The notes under the pieces are model-generated. The model saw only the letters and a program-made list of their open reading frames with translations, made no database searches and had not been told where the DNA came from. Positions 1 through 7,916 of a DNA stretch of 16,832 bases are shown here, in pieces. The stretch's first letter is position 1, and every line of letters begins with the position of its first letter. Source of the DNA: Candidatus Omnitrophota bacterium (GTDB lineage: Bacteria; Omnitrophota; Gorgyraeia; Gorgyraeales; Gorgyraeaceae); NCBI GenBank assembly GCA_018901615.1, contig JAHIEN010000137.1, positions 1-16,832 on the forward strand, given 5' to 3'. Position numbers and translations under genes: made by a program.

Positions 1-1
1 A

Positions 2-325
2 AAGGAATTAGGTTATGGCGCTATAACATTGGCCAAGACATTAGGGTGGTTAGTGGTTTTGGAATTGGCGCTGATTTTTACCGAGGTCCTGGTTTTATTG
101 AATGGCTCTTCTGATGCAGTAGTGGGCGCCAGGGCATTTCTAACAGGCAGTTACAGCTTTTTATTCTGGGCAGTGGAGATCGGTCTCGGGAGCATTATCC
201 CGCTTGCGATACTTCTTAATTCTAACAGGGCAGCAAAACTTTCGCTTCAGTCAATAGCAGCAATACTTGTTTTAGTAGGTGTCTTTGTCATGCGCTATAT
301 CATCGTTATGGCAGGGCAAATTTAA
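2..325 (+). CDS. nrfD: NrfD/PsrC-family membrane subunit of a molybdoenzyme, C-terminal part
   Basis: The reading frame is open to the left edge, so only about 107 C-terminal residues are visible. They form three hydrophobic segments separated by short polar turns and end in RYIIVMAGQI. A closing RYxIVxxGQ-like stretch is typical of NrfD/PsrC/DmsC-type integral membrane subunits, which exchange electrons between the quinone pool and an iron-sulfur subunit. The TTG at 29 is an internal codon, not a likely start, because the upstream codons are open and look like the same protein. The stop lies 16 bases before the start of the Tat-exported molybdoenzyme, so the two are almost certainly one operon. 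The expected four-cluster ferredoxin-like subunit would lie upstream of the window. The family call is fairly safe; the exact subfamily is not. Confidence 0.8.
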   Translation, partial: KELGYGAITLAKTLGWLVVLELALIFTEVLVLLNGSSDAVVGARAFLTGSYSFLFWAVEIGLGSIIPLAILLNSNRAAKLSLQSIAAILVLVGVFVMRYIIVMAGQI

Positions 326-341
326 GGGGGGTGAGGGCAAG

Positions 342-2834
342 ATGGTCAAACTTACACGTCGAAACCTTATAAGACTCGGGATAGCAAGTGCTGCTGTTTT
401 AGCTGGCGCAGATAAACTTTTTGGGAAACAGCCTATTTTGAGCGGCAAATTAAAACTGGAAGATGGCGGCAAGGACTTTTCTCCTGAGACAGGCAAAGAG
501 CGGAAGGTCATCCCTACCGCGTGCTGGCAGTGTGTATCGCGCGACGCAGTGGTGTGCTATGTAGAGGATGGAAAACTCGTAAAGATAGAGGGGAATCCTG
601 AATCCATCCGTAACCGGGGCAAGATCTGCGCCAAGGGCCAGGCAGGCATTAATCAGGTCTATGACCCTGACCGCATCCTGTACCCTATGAAAAGGGCTGG
701 CAGGCGCGGAGAGGGAAAATGGAAGAGGATTTCCTGGGACGAGGCCCTGAATGAACTCACTGCAAGGTTAAAGAAACTTTTGGATGAAGGCCATCCTGAA
801 AAATTCATGTTTCATTATGGCAGGATGAAGGGTTCTGATGATAAGATCATTAAGGATAATTTTCTGCCGGCATATGGAACTGGGACCATTGGAAATCACA
901 CCTCGATTTGCGAAGGCGCCAAATGGGTTGCGCAGGAACTTACATGGGGGAAACACTATGATGTCAATGATGTCCAGCACGCCAATATGATCCTTAACTT
1001 TGGTTGTAACATCATGGAGGCGCATACATCCCACATACAGCTATCCCAGCGCACAATCGAGGCCATGGCTGAGCGCGGGACGAGACTCATTACATTTGAC
1101 GTGCGGCTTTCAAACACTGCTGCAAAGTCAACCGAGTGGATACCGATAAAACCAGGCACTGACGGGGCAGTGGTCCTCGCAATGGCAAATGTAGTGATGC
1201 AAGAGGAACTCTACGACTCTGATTTTATTAACAAGTGGACCAATGTTACTGTTGATGAACTGAAAAGCCACCTTAAACAATATACGCCTGAGTGGGCAGA
1301 AAAGATAAGCGGTGTCAGCGCTTCAAAGATCAGATCTCTTGCCATAGAGTATGGCAGGGCAAGGCCTGGCACGATTGTATCATATCGAGGCGCGGTAGCG
1401 CATTATAATGGCGTGGAAACAGAGCGTGCCATAAAGATGCTCGATGCCATCCTCGGGAATATTGATGTAAAAGGCGGCACGTGCAGGGCAGTAAGCGCGA
1501 AATGGTCCTATCCAAAGGCAAAAGGAGAACAGAAAAAACTCAAGATCTTAGACGGGCTTAAGGGAGATGCTATATACCCTACTCATCATATCAATCATCG
1601 TGTGTTAAAGGCCATAAAAGATGGCAGTAACGGCAGGCCTGATGTGTATATGATATATTGCTACGAGCCTGTCTATGCCAATGGCGAGGTCCAGGAGAAC
1701 ATTGATATAATGAAGGATGAAAAACTCCTTCCTTATATAGTGGCGGTCAATCCTTTTTATACTGAATCAACTGCCTTGGCAGACCTGATACTGCCGGATG
1801 TTACTTACTTAGAGAGATGGTCATGGGATGATATGGTGAGCTATGAGCATATAGGCGAGTTCTATATACGTCAGCCTGTAGTAAGCCCTCCAGGCCAGAC
1901 AAGGCAGTTTCAGGATGTGGTGTGTGAATTGGCAAAAAGGCTTGGGCTAAAGCTTGATTTTGATTCAGCAGAGGATTTTGTGAAAAAGTCCTGCGAGAAA
2001 AGCAAGGTGGACTTTGAGTATTTAAAAAAGCACGGTGTTTGGCATAACCCAGAAGATAAGCCTAAATACAAATCTTATGCCAAGGAACTGAAACCGGAAC
2101 AATACACTGCCGAAAATGTACTACTGGATGCAGCAACAGGTGTTTACTGGGATTGGAAAAAATCCAAGGCAAAGACCGTGGAAGAAGCCCAGGAGAAAGG
2201 ATATACTGCCACGAAGGATGCCTACAAGGGTTACGTGGGCCAGAAGATAGGTAGCTCTGTCTATGCGGGATTTAAACCAGATAAGCTCAATAAGTCTGGC
2301 TTGTTTGAGATATCCTCGAACTTTTTAAAGAAAGAAGGATATAACCCGCTCCCCAGTTATTTTCCTGTTCCTGAACACGAGAACATGAAAAAGGATGAAA
2401 TGATCCTCACTACTTATAAGGTAGGCGTGCAGATCCACTCCCGCAGCCAGAACTGTAAGTGGCTTACTGAGATCTATCATGAAAATCCAGCATGGATCAA
2501 TCCCGCGACTGCTAAGAGTAAGGGCATAAAGGACGGGGATAATATAAAGGTCAAATCCAGGGTCGGAGATATTATTACAAAGGCCAAGCTTACTGAAGGT
2601 GTTCACCCGCAGGTAATAGCTATCTCTCATCATCTGGGTCACTGGGAATATGGCGCGTACGCGTCTGGCAGGGGATGTAAGGATTATCAAAATCATGTGT
2701 GTGAACCTGATTGCCATAACAAATGGTGGAAGGGCGTAGGCGTGCACCCTAACTGGATTATCCCGAACTCGCCTGACCCTATTGCTGGCCAGCTGAGATT
2801 CATGGACACAGTAGTAGAGGTAACCAGGGCATAA
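342..2834 (+). CDS. Tat-exported molybdopterin oxidoreductase, DMSO reductase family (PsrA/PhsA/ArrA-like catalytic subunit)
   Basis: This 830-aa protein should be the periplasmic catalytic subunit of a respiratory reductase or oxidase using bis-MGD molybdenum. I chose the ATG at 342 because a G-rich ribosome site (GGGGGGTGAGG) lies just upstream and the protein then begins with a twin-arginine signal, TRRNLIRLG, followed by a hydrophobic stretch. An iron-sulfur segment follows: C61, C64, C72 and C96 (RGKIC). Asp68 sits where the usual third cysteine of CX2CX3C would be. The KGQAGINQVYDPDRILYPMK stretch is typical of the family. In NHTSICEG, Cys190 is the predicted molybdenum ligand, as in PsrA, PhsA and ArrA. 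The C-terminal part (from about residue 690) resembles the MGD-binding domain. The NrfD-type partner upstream and TorD-type chaperone downstream support a quinone-linked enzyme. Polysulfide, thiosulfate, tetrathionate, arsenate and other substrates all remain possible; the sequence alone does not decide. Confidence 0.9.
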   Translation: MVKLTRRNLIRLGIASAAVLAGADKLFGKQPILSGKLKLEDGGKDFSPETGKERKVIPTACWQCVSRDAVVCYVEDGKLVKIEGNPESIRNRGKICAKGQAGINQVYDPDRILYPMKRAGRRGEGKWKRISWDEALNELTARLKKLLDEGHPEKFMFHYGRMKGSDDKIIKDNFLPAYGTGTIGNHTSICEGAKWVAQELTWGKHYDVNDVQHANMILNFGCNIMEAHTSHIQLSQRTIEAMAERGTRLITFDVRLSNTAAKSTEWIPIKPGTDGAVVLAMANVVMQEELYDSDFINKWTNVTVDELKSHLKQYTPEWAEKISGVSASKIRSLAIEYGRARPGTIVSYRGAVAHYNGVETERAIKMLDAILGNIDVKGGTCRAVSAKWSYPKAKGEQKKLKILDGLKGDAIYPTHHINHRVLKAIKDGSNGRPDVYMIYCYEPVYANGEVQENIDIMKDEKLLPYIVAVNPFYTESTALADLILPDVTYLERWSWDDMVSYEHIGEFYIRQPVVSPPGQTRQFQDVVCELAKRLGLKLDFDSAEDFVKKSCEKSKVDFEYLKKHGVWHNPEDKPKYKSYAKELKPEQYTAENVLLDAATGVYWDWKKSKAKTVEEAQEKGYTATKDAYKGYVGQKIGSSVYAGFKPDKLNKSGLFEISSNFLKKEGYNPLPSYFPVPEHENMKKDEMILTTYKVGVQIHSRSQNCKWLTEIYHENPAWINPATAKSKGIKDGDNIKVKSRVGDIITKAKLTEGVHPQVIAISHHLGHWEYGAYASGRGCKDYQNHVCEPDCHNKWWKGVGVHPNWIIPNSPDPIAGQLRFMDTVVEVTRA

Positions 2835-2835
2835 C

Positions 2836-3408
2836 ATGAAACCTATAGAGCGCAGCAATGTTTATGGTCTGTTGTCACGGGTATATAGCTCTGAGCCCAG
2901 CAAGGACTTTCTCGAGAGCATCAGGGGCTCGAGTTTTATAGAGGCCCTGGGCCAGGATTTTAAAAGCGCGTCTTTAAATGAACTCGTGGACGAACTTTCA
3001 GTGGAGTATACCCGGCTCTTTATCGGGCCGGGTAGCCATATCTATCCGTACGAGTCAGCATATCGCAAGGATAAGGGATCCATAGATAAGGATATAAAGA
3101 ATTTTATTGAATCCCGCGGACTTAGATATAGATCAGACTTTACTGAAGGTCCTGACCACATAAGCGTAGAGCTTGAGTTCATGGAAAGAATAACGCAGGA
3201 AGAGATAAAGGCGCGGAAACAAGGAGATCTTAAAAAGGCATCCAGTTTTACTGAGCTCGGAAAAAAATTTGTAAACGAGCATCTGATAAAATGGGTGCCT
3301 ATATTCTCAGATAGGGTAATAGATGTGGCCTCTTTATCCTTTTATCGTGAAATGGCAAAATTAACTAAAGAGTTTATTCTACTGGAGGGGGTGGATAAAA
3401 ATGAGTAA
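2836..3408 (+). CDS. TorD/DmsD-family molybdoenzyme-specific chaperone
   Basis: This 190-aa cytoplasmic protein is all-helical by composition, has no signal, and is the usual length for TorD-family redox-enzyme maturation proteins. Visible family signatures are EYTRLFIGPG (about residues 57-66), PYES (71-74) and PDHISVELEFM (106-116), the last matching the family's DHIxxELEFM block. Such proteins bind the apo-catalytic subunit and its Tat signal, help insert bis-MGD, and hold back export until the enzyme is mature. The gene starts one base after the stop of the molybdoenzyme, its almost certain client. No strong Shine-Dalgarno site is visible, so translational coupling is likely. It overlaps the next gene by 8 bases. 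Confidence 0.9.
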   Translation: MKPIERSNVYGLLSRVYSSEPSKDFLESIRGSSFIEALGQDFKSASLNELVDELSVEYTRLFIGPGSHIYPYESAYRKDKGSIDKDIKNFIESRGLRYRSDFTEGPDHISVELEFMERITQEEIKARKQGDLKKASSFTELGKKFVNEHLIKWVPIFSDRVIDVASLSFYREMAKLTKEFILLEGVDKNE

Positions 3409-3799
3409 TCAGCCAAAGATCCTGATTATCGACGATGATCCGGATATCGTAGAAGCAATGAAGGTAGTCTTGGAGAGCAAGAAGTATCAGGTCGCTACTG
3501 CCAAGAGCGGGAAAGAGGGCCTTAAAAAGGTTAAACAGGAAAAGCCAAATCTTATTATATTAGACGTCATGATGGAGACGCAAAGTAAAGGTTTTGACGT
3601 CGCAAGGGCTATTAAAGGTGACGAAGATACCAAAAACACCCCTATCCTTATGCTCACAGCTGTTAAGGAAAATACAGGATTGGATTTCAAGAAAGAGGCA
3701 GGTGATGATGTCTGGCTTCCAGTTGATGCTTATCTTGACAAACCGCTCAAACCCGACGAATTGATTTCAAAGGTTGAACTGCTCTTAGGAAAGAGTTAG
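3401..3799 (+). CDS. Single-domain response regulator (receiver only)
   Basis: This 132-aa protein is one CheY-type receiver domain with no DNA-binding or enzymatic output domain. The acidic pocket is D11-D13 (IIDDDPD), the phosphorylatable Asp is D55 (LIILDVMM), the switch Thr is T86 (LMLTA) and the conserved Lys is K114 (YLDKPLKP). A somewhat long, acidic insertion (GLDFKKEAGDDVWLPVDA) precedes the final strand and is found in a subset of stand-alone receivers. It starts inside the end of the chaperone gene, with a GGAGGGGG ribosome site, and is followed 13 bases later by a histidine kinase, so the two probably form one two-component system. With no output domain it must act through protein contact or a phosphorelay; the partner is not visible here. 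Confidence 0.9.
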   Translation: MSNQPKILIIDDDPDIVEAMKVVLESKKYQVATAKSGKEGLKKVKQEKPNLIILDVMMETQSKGFDVARAIKGDEDTKNTPILMLTAVKENTGLDFKKEAGDDVWLPVDAYLDKPLKPDELISKVELLLGKS

Positions 3800-3812
3800 A
3801 ATATAAGATGTT

Positions 3813-5126
3813 ATGGAGAGCTTGAATTCGCGTGAGGGTCTCTTTGAAAGGATTCATTGGCTCATAAAGCTGCGATGGATAGCTGTCGTTGGGGTCTTTC
3901 TGTCGGTATTCTTCGCAGTTAATGTACTAAAAATCCCTGTCCCAGACATACCTTTATATACTATAGCGCTTATACTCGGGGTATATAATCTCGCGTCCCT
4001 TGTCCATGTAAACAGGTCAAGGGCGAATTTTCCCGCACTGGCCAATAGGATCGCCAATACGCAGATATCCATCGATCTTTTTATCCTTGCCAGCCTCGTG
4101 CATTTTTCAGGCGGAATAGAGAATCCTTTTATATTTTATTTTATCTTTCATATGATCATCGCGAGCATACTTCTTTCGCGGCTCGCGGCATTTTTGCAGG
4201 CCACGCTGAGCGTGTTTCTGTTTTCTATTGTGGTAGCCTCGGAGTATCTCGGGATTTTGCCACATTATTGTTTAGTTGGTTTTGTTTCTTCTGATCTCCG
4301 CAACAATGCTATTCACATTAGCGGTATAGCCTTTGTTTTTGTTTCTACCTTGTATATAGCAGTGTATATGGCCACGTCTATTTCAAAGAGATTGAGAGAA
4401 CGCGAGGCAAGTTTAAAAGAGGTAAACACACAATTGATACAAAAGGACCGTATAAAAAGTGAATATGTTTTAAGAGTCAGTCATGACATCAAAGAACATC
4501 TGGCAGCGATTCAGAGTTGCATAGAGCCGGTCACCGGTGGTATCACTGGTCAGCTCAATGAGAGACAGATGAACCTGCTTGAAAGGGCTGATGAACGCGC
4601 GGGAAAACTCATGTTTTTTGTAAAGGCGCTCCTGGAGGTCACGCGCATCAAGTTAAGTAGAGAGATAAGGATGGCGTGTTTCGATTTTGGCGATACATTA
4701 CAGGACGCTATAAATGATGTTACACCTAAGGCGAAAAATAAAAACATATCGATTGCTTCAAGCGTAGAAGGCACGATTCATGAGATCAGAGGGGCAAGGG
4801 AATATATCCATGAGGTGATTACAAATCTTCTGGCAAATTCTATAAAATATACGCCGCGCAATGGAAAGATCAGCGTCATCGTTAGTGATAAGGGCAATTC
4901 CATCCTTATAGAGATTAAAGATACAGGCATAGGGATACCCAGGGCAGAGCTGCCAAAGGTATTTGATGAGTTTTACAGGGCATCCAATGCCAGGGAAATC
5001 GAAAAAGATGGCACAGGCCTGGGCCTCTCAATAGCAAAACAGGTAGTGGAGAGGCACAATGGAAAGATCTGGGTAGAATCAGAAGAGGGTAAAGGCACCA
5101 CGTTCTTTATAACGTTACCTAAGTGA
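3813..5126 (+). CDS. Membrane sensor histidine kinase with RegB-like quinone-sensing input domain
   Basis: The 437-aa protein has five or six transmembrane segments in the first 190 residues, a short coiled region (191-215), a DHp domain with phospho-acceptor H224 (VSHDIKEHLAAIQS), and a HATPase_c domain with N box ITNLLANSIKYTP, G1 box DTGIGIP and G2 box GTGLGLSIA. The N-terminal half has RWIAVVG near the start and GGIENPF at 100-106. GGxxNPF is the conserved quinone-binding heptapeptide of RegB/PrrB kinases, so sensing of the quinone-pool redox state is a reasonable inference. The H box has HDIKE without the usual following proline. RegB's redox-active cysteine just before the H box is absent; C236 lies after it. 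The neighbouring receiver is the probable partner. The ribosome site is weak. The stop codon lies inside a hairpin. Confidence 0.88.
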   Translation: MESLNSREGLFERIHWLIKLRWIAVVGVFLSVFFAVNVLKIPVPDIPLYTIALILGVYNLASLVHVNRSRANFPALANRIANTQISIDLFILASLVHFSGGIENPFIFYFIFHMIIASILLSRLAAFLQATLSVFLFSIVVASEYLGILPHYCLVGFVSSDLRNNAIHISGIAFVFVSTLYIAVYMATSISKRLREREASLKEVNTQLIQKDRIKSEYVLRVSHDIKEHLAAIQSCIEPVTGGITGQLNERQMNLLERADERAGKLMFFVKALLEVTRIKLSREIRMACFDFGDTLQDAINDVTPKAKNKNISIASSVEGTIHEIRGAREYIHEVITNLLANSIKYTPRNGKISVIVSDKGNSILIEIKDTGIGIPRAELPKVFDEFYRASNAREIEKDGTGLGLSIAKQVVERHNGKIWVESEEGKGTTFFITLPK

Positions 5127-5158
5127 CCCTTTGAATGTTGTTAATATTCAAAGGGTCA
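5124..5158 (+). repeat. Perfect 13-bp inverted repeat over the kinase stop codon
   Basis: TGACCCTTTGAAT (5124-5136) and ATTCAAAGGGTCA (5146-5158) are perfect reverse complements separated by 9 bases. The left arm contains the TGA stop of the histidine kinase. No T-run follows, so this is not a classical intrinsic terminator. It could still act as an mRNA-stabilising or processing hairpin separating the kinase from tatA. Its right end runs into the next palindromic repeat. Confidence 0.7.
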
Positions 5159-5217
5159 TCCTGAGCCGAAGGTGAAGGATCTCATTCTTTAAGATTCTTC
5201 GCTTCGCTCAGAATGAC
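5155..5217 (+). repeat. Dispersed palindromic repeat (GAGCGAAGCGA type), head-to-head pair
   Basis: Two related arms face each other: GTCATcCTGAG... at 5155-5182 and its near reverse complement ending ...CTCAGaATGAC at 5192-5217. Each arm is itself a small hairpin with a conserved centre: ATCCT-GAGCCGAAGGTGA-AGGAT, and on the opposite strand ATTCT-GAGCGAAGCGA-AGAAT. I recognise this as a widespread non-coding repeat type in environmental bacterial genomes. It fills most of the 106-base gap before tatA. Confidence 0.75.
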
Positions 5218-5232
5218 AAAAGGAGGAATGCT

Positions 5233-5409
5233 ATGTTTAAGTTTGGGATGGGTGAGCTGGTTGTAATCTTGTTGATCGTTCTTCTTTTATTTGGCGCATC
5301 AAGGCTCCCAGAGATAAGCCGTTCATTGGCCAAGTCAATAAAGGAGTTCAAAAAAGCAGGAAAAGAGCTAAAGGGCGACATAGAAGACGTTACAAAAGAC
5401 GAAACATAA
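5233..5409 (+). CDS. tatA: Sec-independent translocase subunit TatA (short)
   Basis: This 58-aa protein begins MFKFGMGELV, has one hydrophobic helix (about residues 8-20), the FG hinge at F20-G21, and an amphipathic helix (LPEISRSLAKSIKEFKKAGK) followed by an acidic tail. This is the complete TatA plan: membrane anchor, Phe-Gly hinge and amphipathic helix, which together form the pore-forming component for folded, cofactor-loaded proteins. AGGAGG at 5221-5226 lies 6 bases before the ATG at 5233; the other ATG at 5228 is out of frame. The gene ends one base before tatC. No separate tatB is seen, so this TatA may serve both roles, as in minimal two-component TatAC systems. The obvious cargo is the twin-arginine molybdoenzyme upstream. 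Confidence 0.93.
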   Translation: MFKFGMGELVVILLIVLLLFGASRLPEISRSLAKSIKEFKKAGKELKGDIEDVTKDET

Positions 5410-5410
5410 C

Positions 5411-6106
5411 ATGGATGAACGACTCACTCTAGTAGAACATTTAGACGAGGTCAGGACAAGGCTTCTAAAGTCAGTCGTGTTTGTGACCATTATATCGTGC
5501 GTACTTTACAGCATCATAGACGTACTTGTGCCTGTGCTTGCTAGGCCTGTCAAGCGGCTCATATTTATAGCGCCGCAAGAAGCCTTTATAGTAAATATTA
5601 AAATAGCTTTTTTGGGTGGTGTCTTTTTTTCTTCGCCGTATCTTCTTTACCATATCTGGGAATTTGTCTCAGTGGGCCTGGAGAAAAAGGAAAGAAGATA
5701 CGTCCTCATATTCGGGTTATTGTCTTTTGTGCTTTTTATATTGGGGTGCAGTTTTGGGTATTTCATAATCTTACCCATTGCCATAAAGTTTCTCCTGGGG
5801 TTTGCGACGGACGTCATAAGCCCCATGATAACAGTGAGCAGCTATGTCTCTTTTGTCGGGACTATAATCTTTGCCTTTAGTCTCGTGTTCCAGCTGCCTC
5901 TAGTAATGCTTTTTCTCACAAAGATCGGTATGGTTACTCCTGTGTTTTTGGCAAAGAAAAGAAGACATGCAATAGTCGGCATGTTTATAGTGGCAGCAAT
6001 TCTAACGCCGCCAGACGTAATCACCCAGCTTTTAATGGCAGGACCGCTACTGATTTTATATGAAATCGGCATTATGTTTTCCAAATGGGCATATAGGCCA
6101 GCATGA
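5411..6106 (+). CDS. tatC: Twin-arginine translocase subunit TatC (first copy)
   Basis: The protein is 231 aa, a normal TatC length, with six predicted membrane helices. Family signatures are the N-terminal EHLDEVRTRLLKS, whose Glu corresponds to the signal-binding Glu of the first cytoplasmic region, FIAPQEAF, the loop GLEKKERRY carrying the second conserved Glu, FQLPLVMLFL and LTPPDVITQ. TatC is the receptor that recognises the RR motif and recruits TatA. The gene follows tatA by one base and overlaps moeA by 4 bases (ATGA), so export and cofactor synthesis are translationally coupled. A second tatC lies at 13871-14563; the two proteins are clearly homologous along their full length but have diverged. 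Confidence 0.95.
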   Translation: MDERLTLVEHLDEVRTRLLKSVVFVTIISCVLYSIIDVLVPVLARPVKRLIFIAPQEAFIVNIKIAFLGGVFFSSPYLLYHIWEFVSVGLEKKERRYVLIFGLLSFVLFILGCSFGYFIILPIAIKFLLGFATDVISPMITVSSYVSFVGTIIFAFSLVFQLPLVMLFLTKIGMVTPVFLAKKRRHAIVGMFIVAAILTPPDVITQLLMAGPLLILYEIGIMFSKWAYRPA

Positions 6107-7338
6107 TAAAGGTTAAAGAAGCGCTAAAAATAATTTTGAGTTCTATAAGGCCGCTAGGAAGCGAGAAAGTCAGGCTCCTGGATGGCCTGGATAGGGTCAT
6201 AGCTACTGATATCCATGCAAACTGCAATTTGCCGCCATTTGATAATTCTGCAATGGACGGGTATGCAGTTAGGGCAAGGGATACCAAAGGTGCCTCATCT
6301 GAGAGGCCAAAGGTTTTAAAGGTAATAGAGGATGTAGCCGCAGGTTATACTGCAAAAAACAGGATTCGTAATAACCAGGCCATAAGGATAATGACAGGCG
6401 CGCCAGTTCCAAATGGGGCTGACAGCGTGATTATGGTGGAGTTTACAAAAAAGGATAAAAATCTAGCCGAGATATTTAAACAGACTAAGAAAGGTGAGAA
6501 TATTCGTAGAGCTGGCGAGGATGTAAGAAAAAAGCAAAAGGTTTTGTCGAAAGGCACTGTCCTAAGGCCGCAGGAAATAGGCATGCTCGCGTCACTCGGC
6601 ATAGCCAAGATAAATGTATCAAAAAGGCCAAGGGTCGGAATACTGGCAACGGGTGATGAGCTTGTAGGGGTAGAAGAGAGATTAACAAAAGGTAAGATCA
6701 GAAACAGCAATACCTATATAGTCCATGGCCAGATAGTAAAGTGTGGAGCCGCACCAGTTGATTTAGGCATTGCAAGGGACACAAGGATAAAGGTAAGGAA
6801 AAAAATAGAGGCAGGTTTGAACAAACGTCTGGATATGCTCCTGGTCATGGGGGGGATTTCTGTAGGAGACTATGATTTAGTAAAGGATGTCTTATTGGAC
6901 ATGGGAATGAAGATGAAATTTTGGAAGGTTTGCCAGAGGCCGGGAAAACCTCTTGCATTTGGGATCATAAAAGGTATCCCTGTATTTGGCCTGCCAGGTA
7001 ATCCCGTATCCTCTGCAATAAGCTTTGAAGAATTCGTCAGGCCTTCGCTACTAAAAATGCAGGCTGCGGAGAGTCTATTCAGGCCAGGCGTGTGGGCGAT
7101 CCTGACTCAGGATTTTAAGAAGAAAAAAGACCTCAGGTATTTTATCCGCACGAGGCTTAAAAATATAGATGGAAAGTTTTACGCCTCGATTACCGGGCCG
7201 CAGGGCTCAGGTATTATAAATTCGCTTGTCTTAGCTGACGGCATAATAGTGGCACCTGAAGAAAAGACGCTTCTTAAAAAAGGACATAAGGTATATGTCC
7301 AGCTTTTAAGGCATGGATTTGACGGAGGCGCGATTTGA
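6103..7338 (+). CDS. moeA: Molybdopterin molybdenumtransferase MoeA
   Basis: This 411-aa protein inserts molybdate into adenylylated molybdopterin, completing Mo-MPT. Signatures are LPPFDNSAMDGYAV (about residues 43-56), the MogA-like domain with GILATGDELV (about 179-188), GGISVGDYD (about 250-258), PGKPLAFG, and GLPGNPVSS (about 296-304). A C-terminal beta domain follows. Length and domain order are normal. It overlaps tatC at the start (ATGA) and mobA at the end by 4 bases. Its partner MogA is six genes downstream in the same run, giving both steps of metal insertion. Confidence 0.95.
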   Translation: MIKVKEALKIILSSIRPLGSEKVRLLDGLDRVIATDIHANCNLPPFDNSAMDGYAVRARDTKGASSERPKVLKVIEDVAAGYTAKNRIRNNQAIRIMTGAPVPNGADSVIMVEFTKKDKNLAEIFKQTKKGENIRRAGEDVRKKQKVLSKGTVLRPQEIGMLASLGIAKINVSKRPRVGILATGDELVGVEERLTKGKIRNSNTYIVHGQIVKCGAAPVDLGIARDTRIKVRKKIEAGLNKRLDMLLVMGGISVGDYDLVKDVLLDMGMKMKFWKVCQRPGKPLAFGIIKGIPVFGLPGNPVSSAISFEEFVRPSLLKMQAAESLFRPGVWAILTQDFKKKKDLRYFIRTRLKNIDGKFYASITGPQGSGIINSLVLADGIIVAPEEKTLLKKGHKVYVQLLRHGFDGGAI

Positions 7339-7916
7339 ATCCGGTTACTGGAATAATATTGGCAGGCGGTAAAAGCACTCGCATGAAAACTGACAAGGCG
7401 TTTTTAAAACTCGGCCCAAAGACCATGATCGGAGAACTTGTTTCAAGGTTGGAGAAAAAATTTTCAAAACTCGTAATCATCGCCAATGATAAAGAAAAAT
7501 ACGCGAGGTTTGACATGCAGGTCATGGAGGATATCATACCTGATAAAGGGCCGTTAGGCGGCATATACACTGGTCTCGTTAAATCAGATAGCTTTTATAA
7601 TTTCATCTTTAGCTGCGACGCGCCTTTTGTGAATCCTGATTTAATAGATTATATGATCAGTAAAGCAAAGGACTTTGATATAGTAGTGCCAAAGTGGAGA
7701 GGGAGATTCGAGCCGCTCCATGCAATTTATTCAAAGAACTGTATACTGGCAATCGAGAGGCAGCTTGAGAAAAATGAATTAAAGGTAACAAGTTTTTATC
7801 CCGAGGTTATTGCGAAGATGGTCGAGCAGGAAGAGCTGGAAAGATTTGATCTGGGTCAAACCCCCTTTATGAATATAAATACACCGGAGGATTATGCCAC
7901 TATTAGACAGTTTTAA
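7335..7916 (+). CDS. mobA: Molybdenum cofactor guanylyltransferase MobA
   Basis: This 193-aa nucleotidyltransferase attaches GMP to Mo-MPT to give MGD, the form used by DMSO-reductase-family enzymes such as the one upstream. The N-terminal GIILAGGKSTRMKTDKAF is the family's LAGGxSxRMGxDK loop with Gly replaced by Lys after Met. PDKGPLGGIYTGL and the metal-binding Asp in SCDAPFV are also present. The start is TTG at 7335, overlapping the moeA stop by 4 bases, with GGAGG at 7324-7328 at good spacing; no better ATG/GTG lies before the nucleotide-binding loop. It overlaps moaA by 23 bases at its end. Confidence 0.92.
   Translation: MNPVTGIILAGGKSTRMKTDKAFLKLGPKTMIGELVSRLEKKFSKLVIIANDKEKYARFDMQVMEDIIPDKGPLGGIYTGLVKSDSFYNFIFSCDAPFVNPDLIDYMISKAKDFDIVVPKWRGRFEPLHAIYSKNCILAIERQLEKNELKVTSFYPEVIAKMVEQEELERFDLGQTPFMNINTPEDYATIRQF

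Noticed and set aside
279..341. Upstream ATG at 279 as the start of the molybdoenzyme
   Set aside because: It lies inside the NrfD frame and would place 21 unrelated residues before the twin-arginine signal; ATG 342 has a good ribosome site and a proper Tat start.
2325..2858. Long minus-strand frame (177 codons) opposite the end of the molybdoenzyme
   Set aside because: No recognisable motif, no ribosome site or neighbours on that strand, and it fully opposes a well-conserved gene.
5124..5158. Intrinsic terminator after the histidine kinase
   Set aside because: The stem is strong but no T-run follows; kept only as an inverted repeat.
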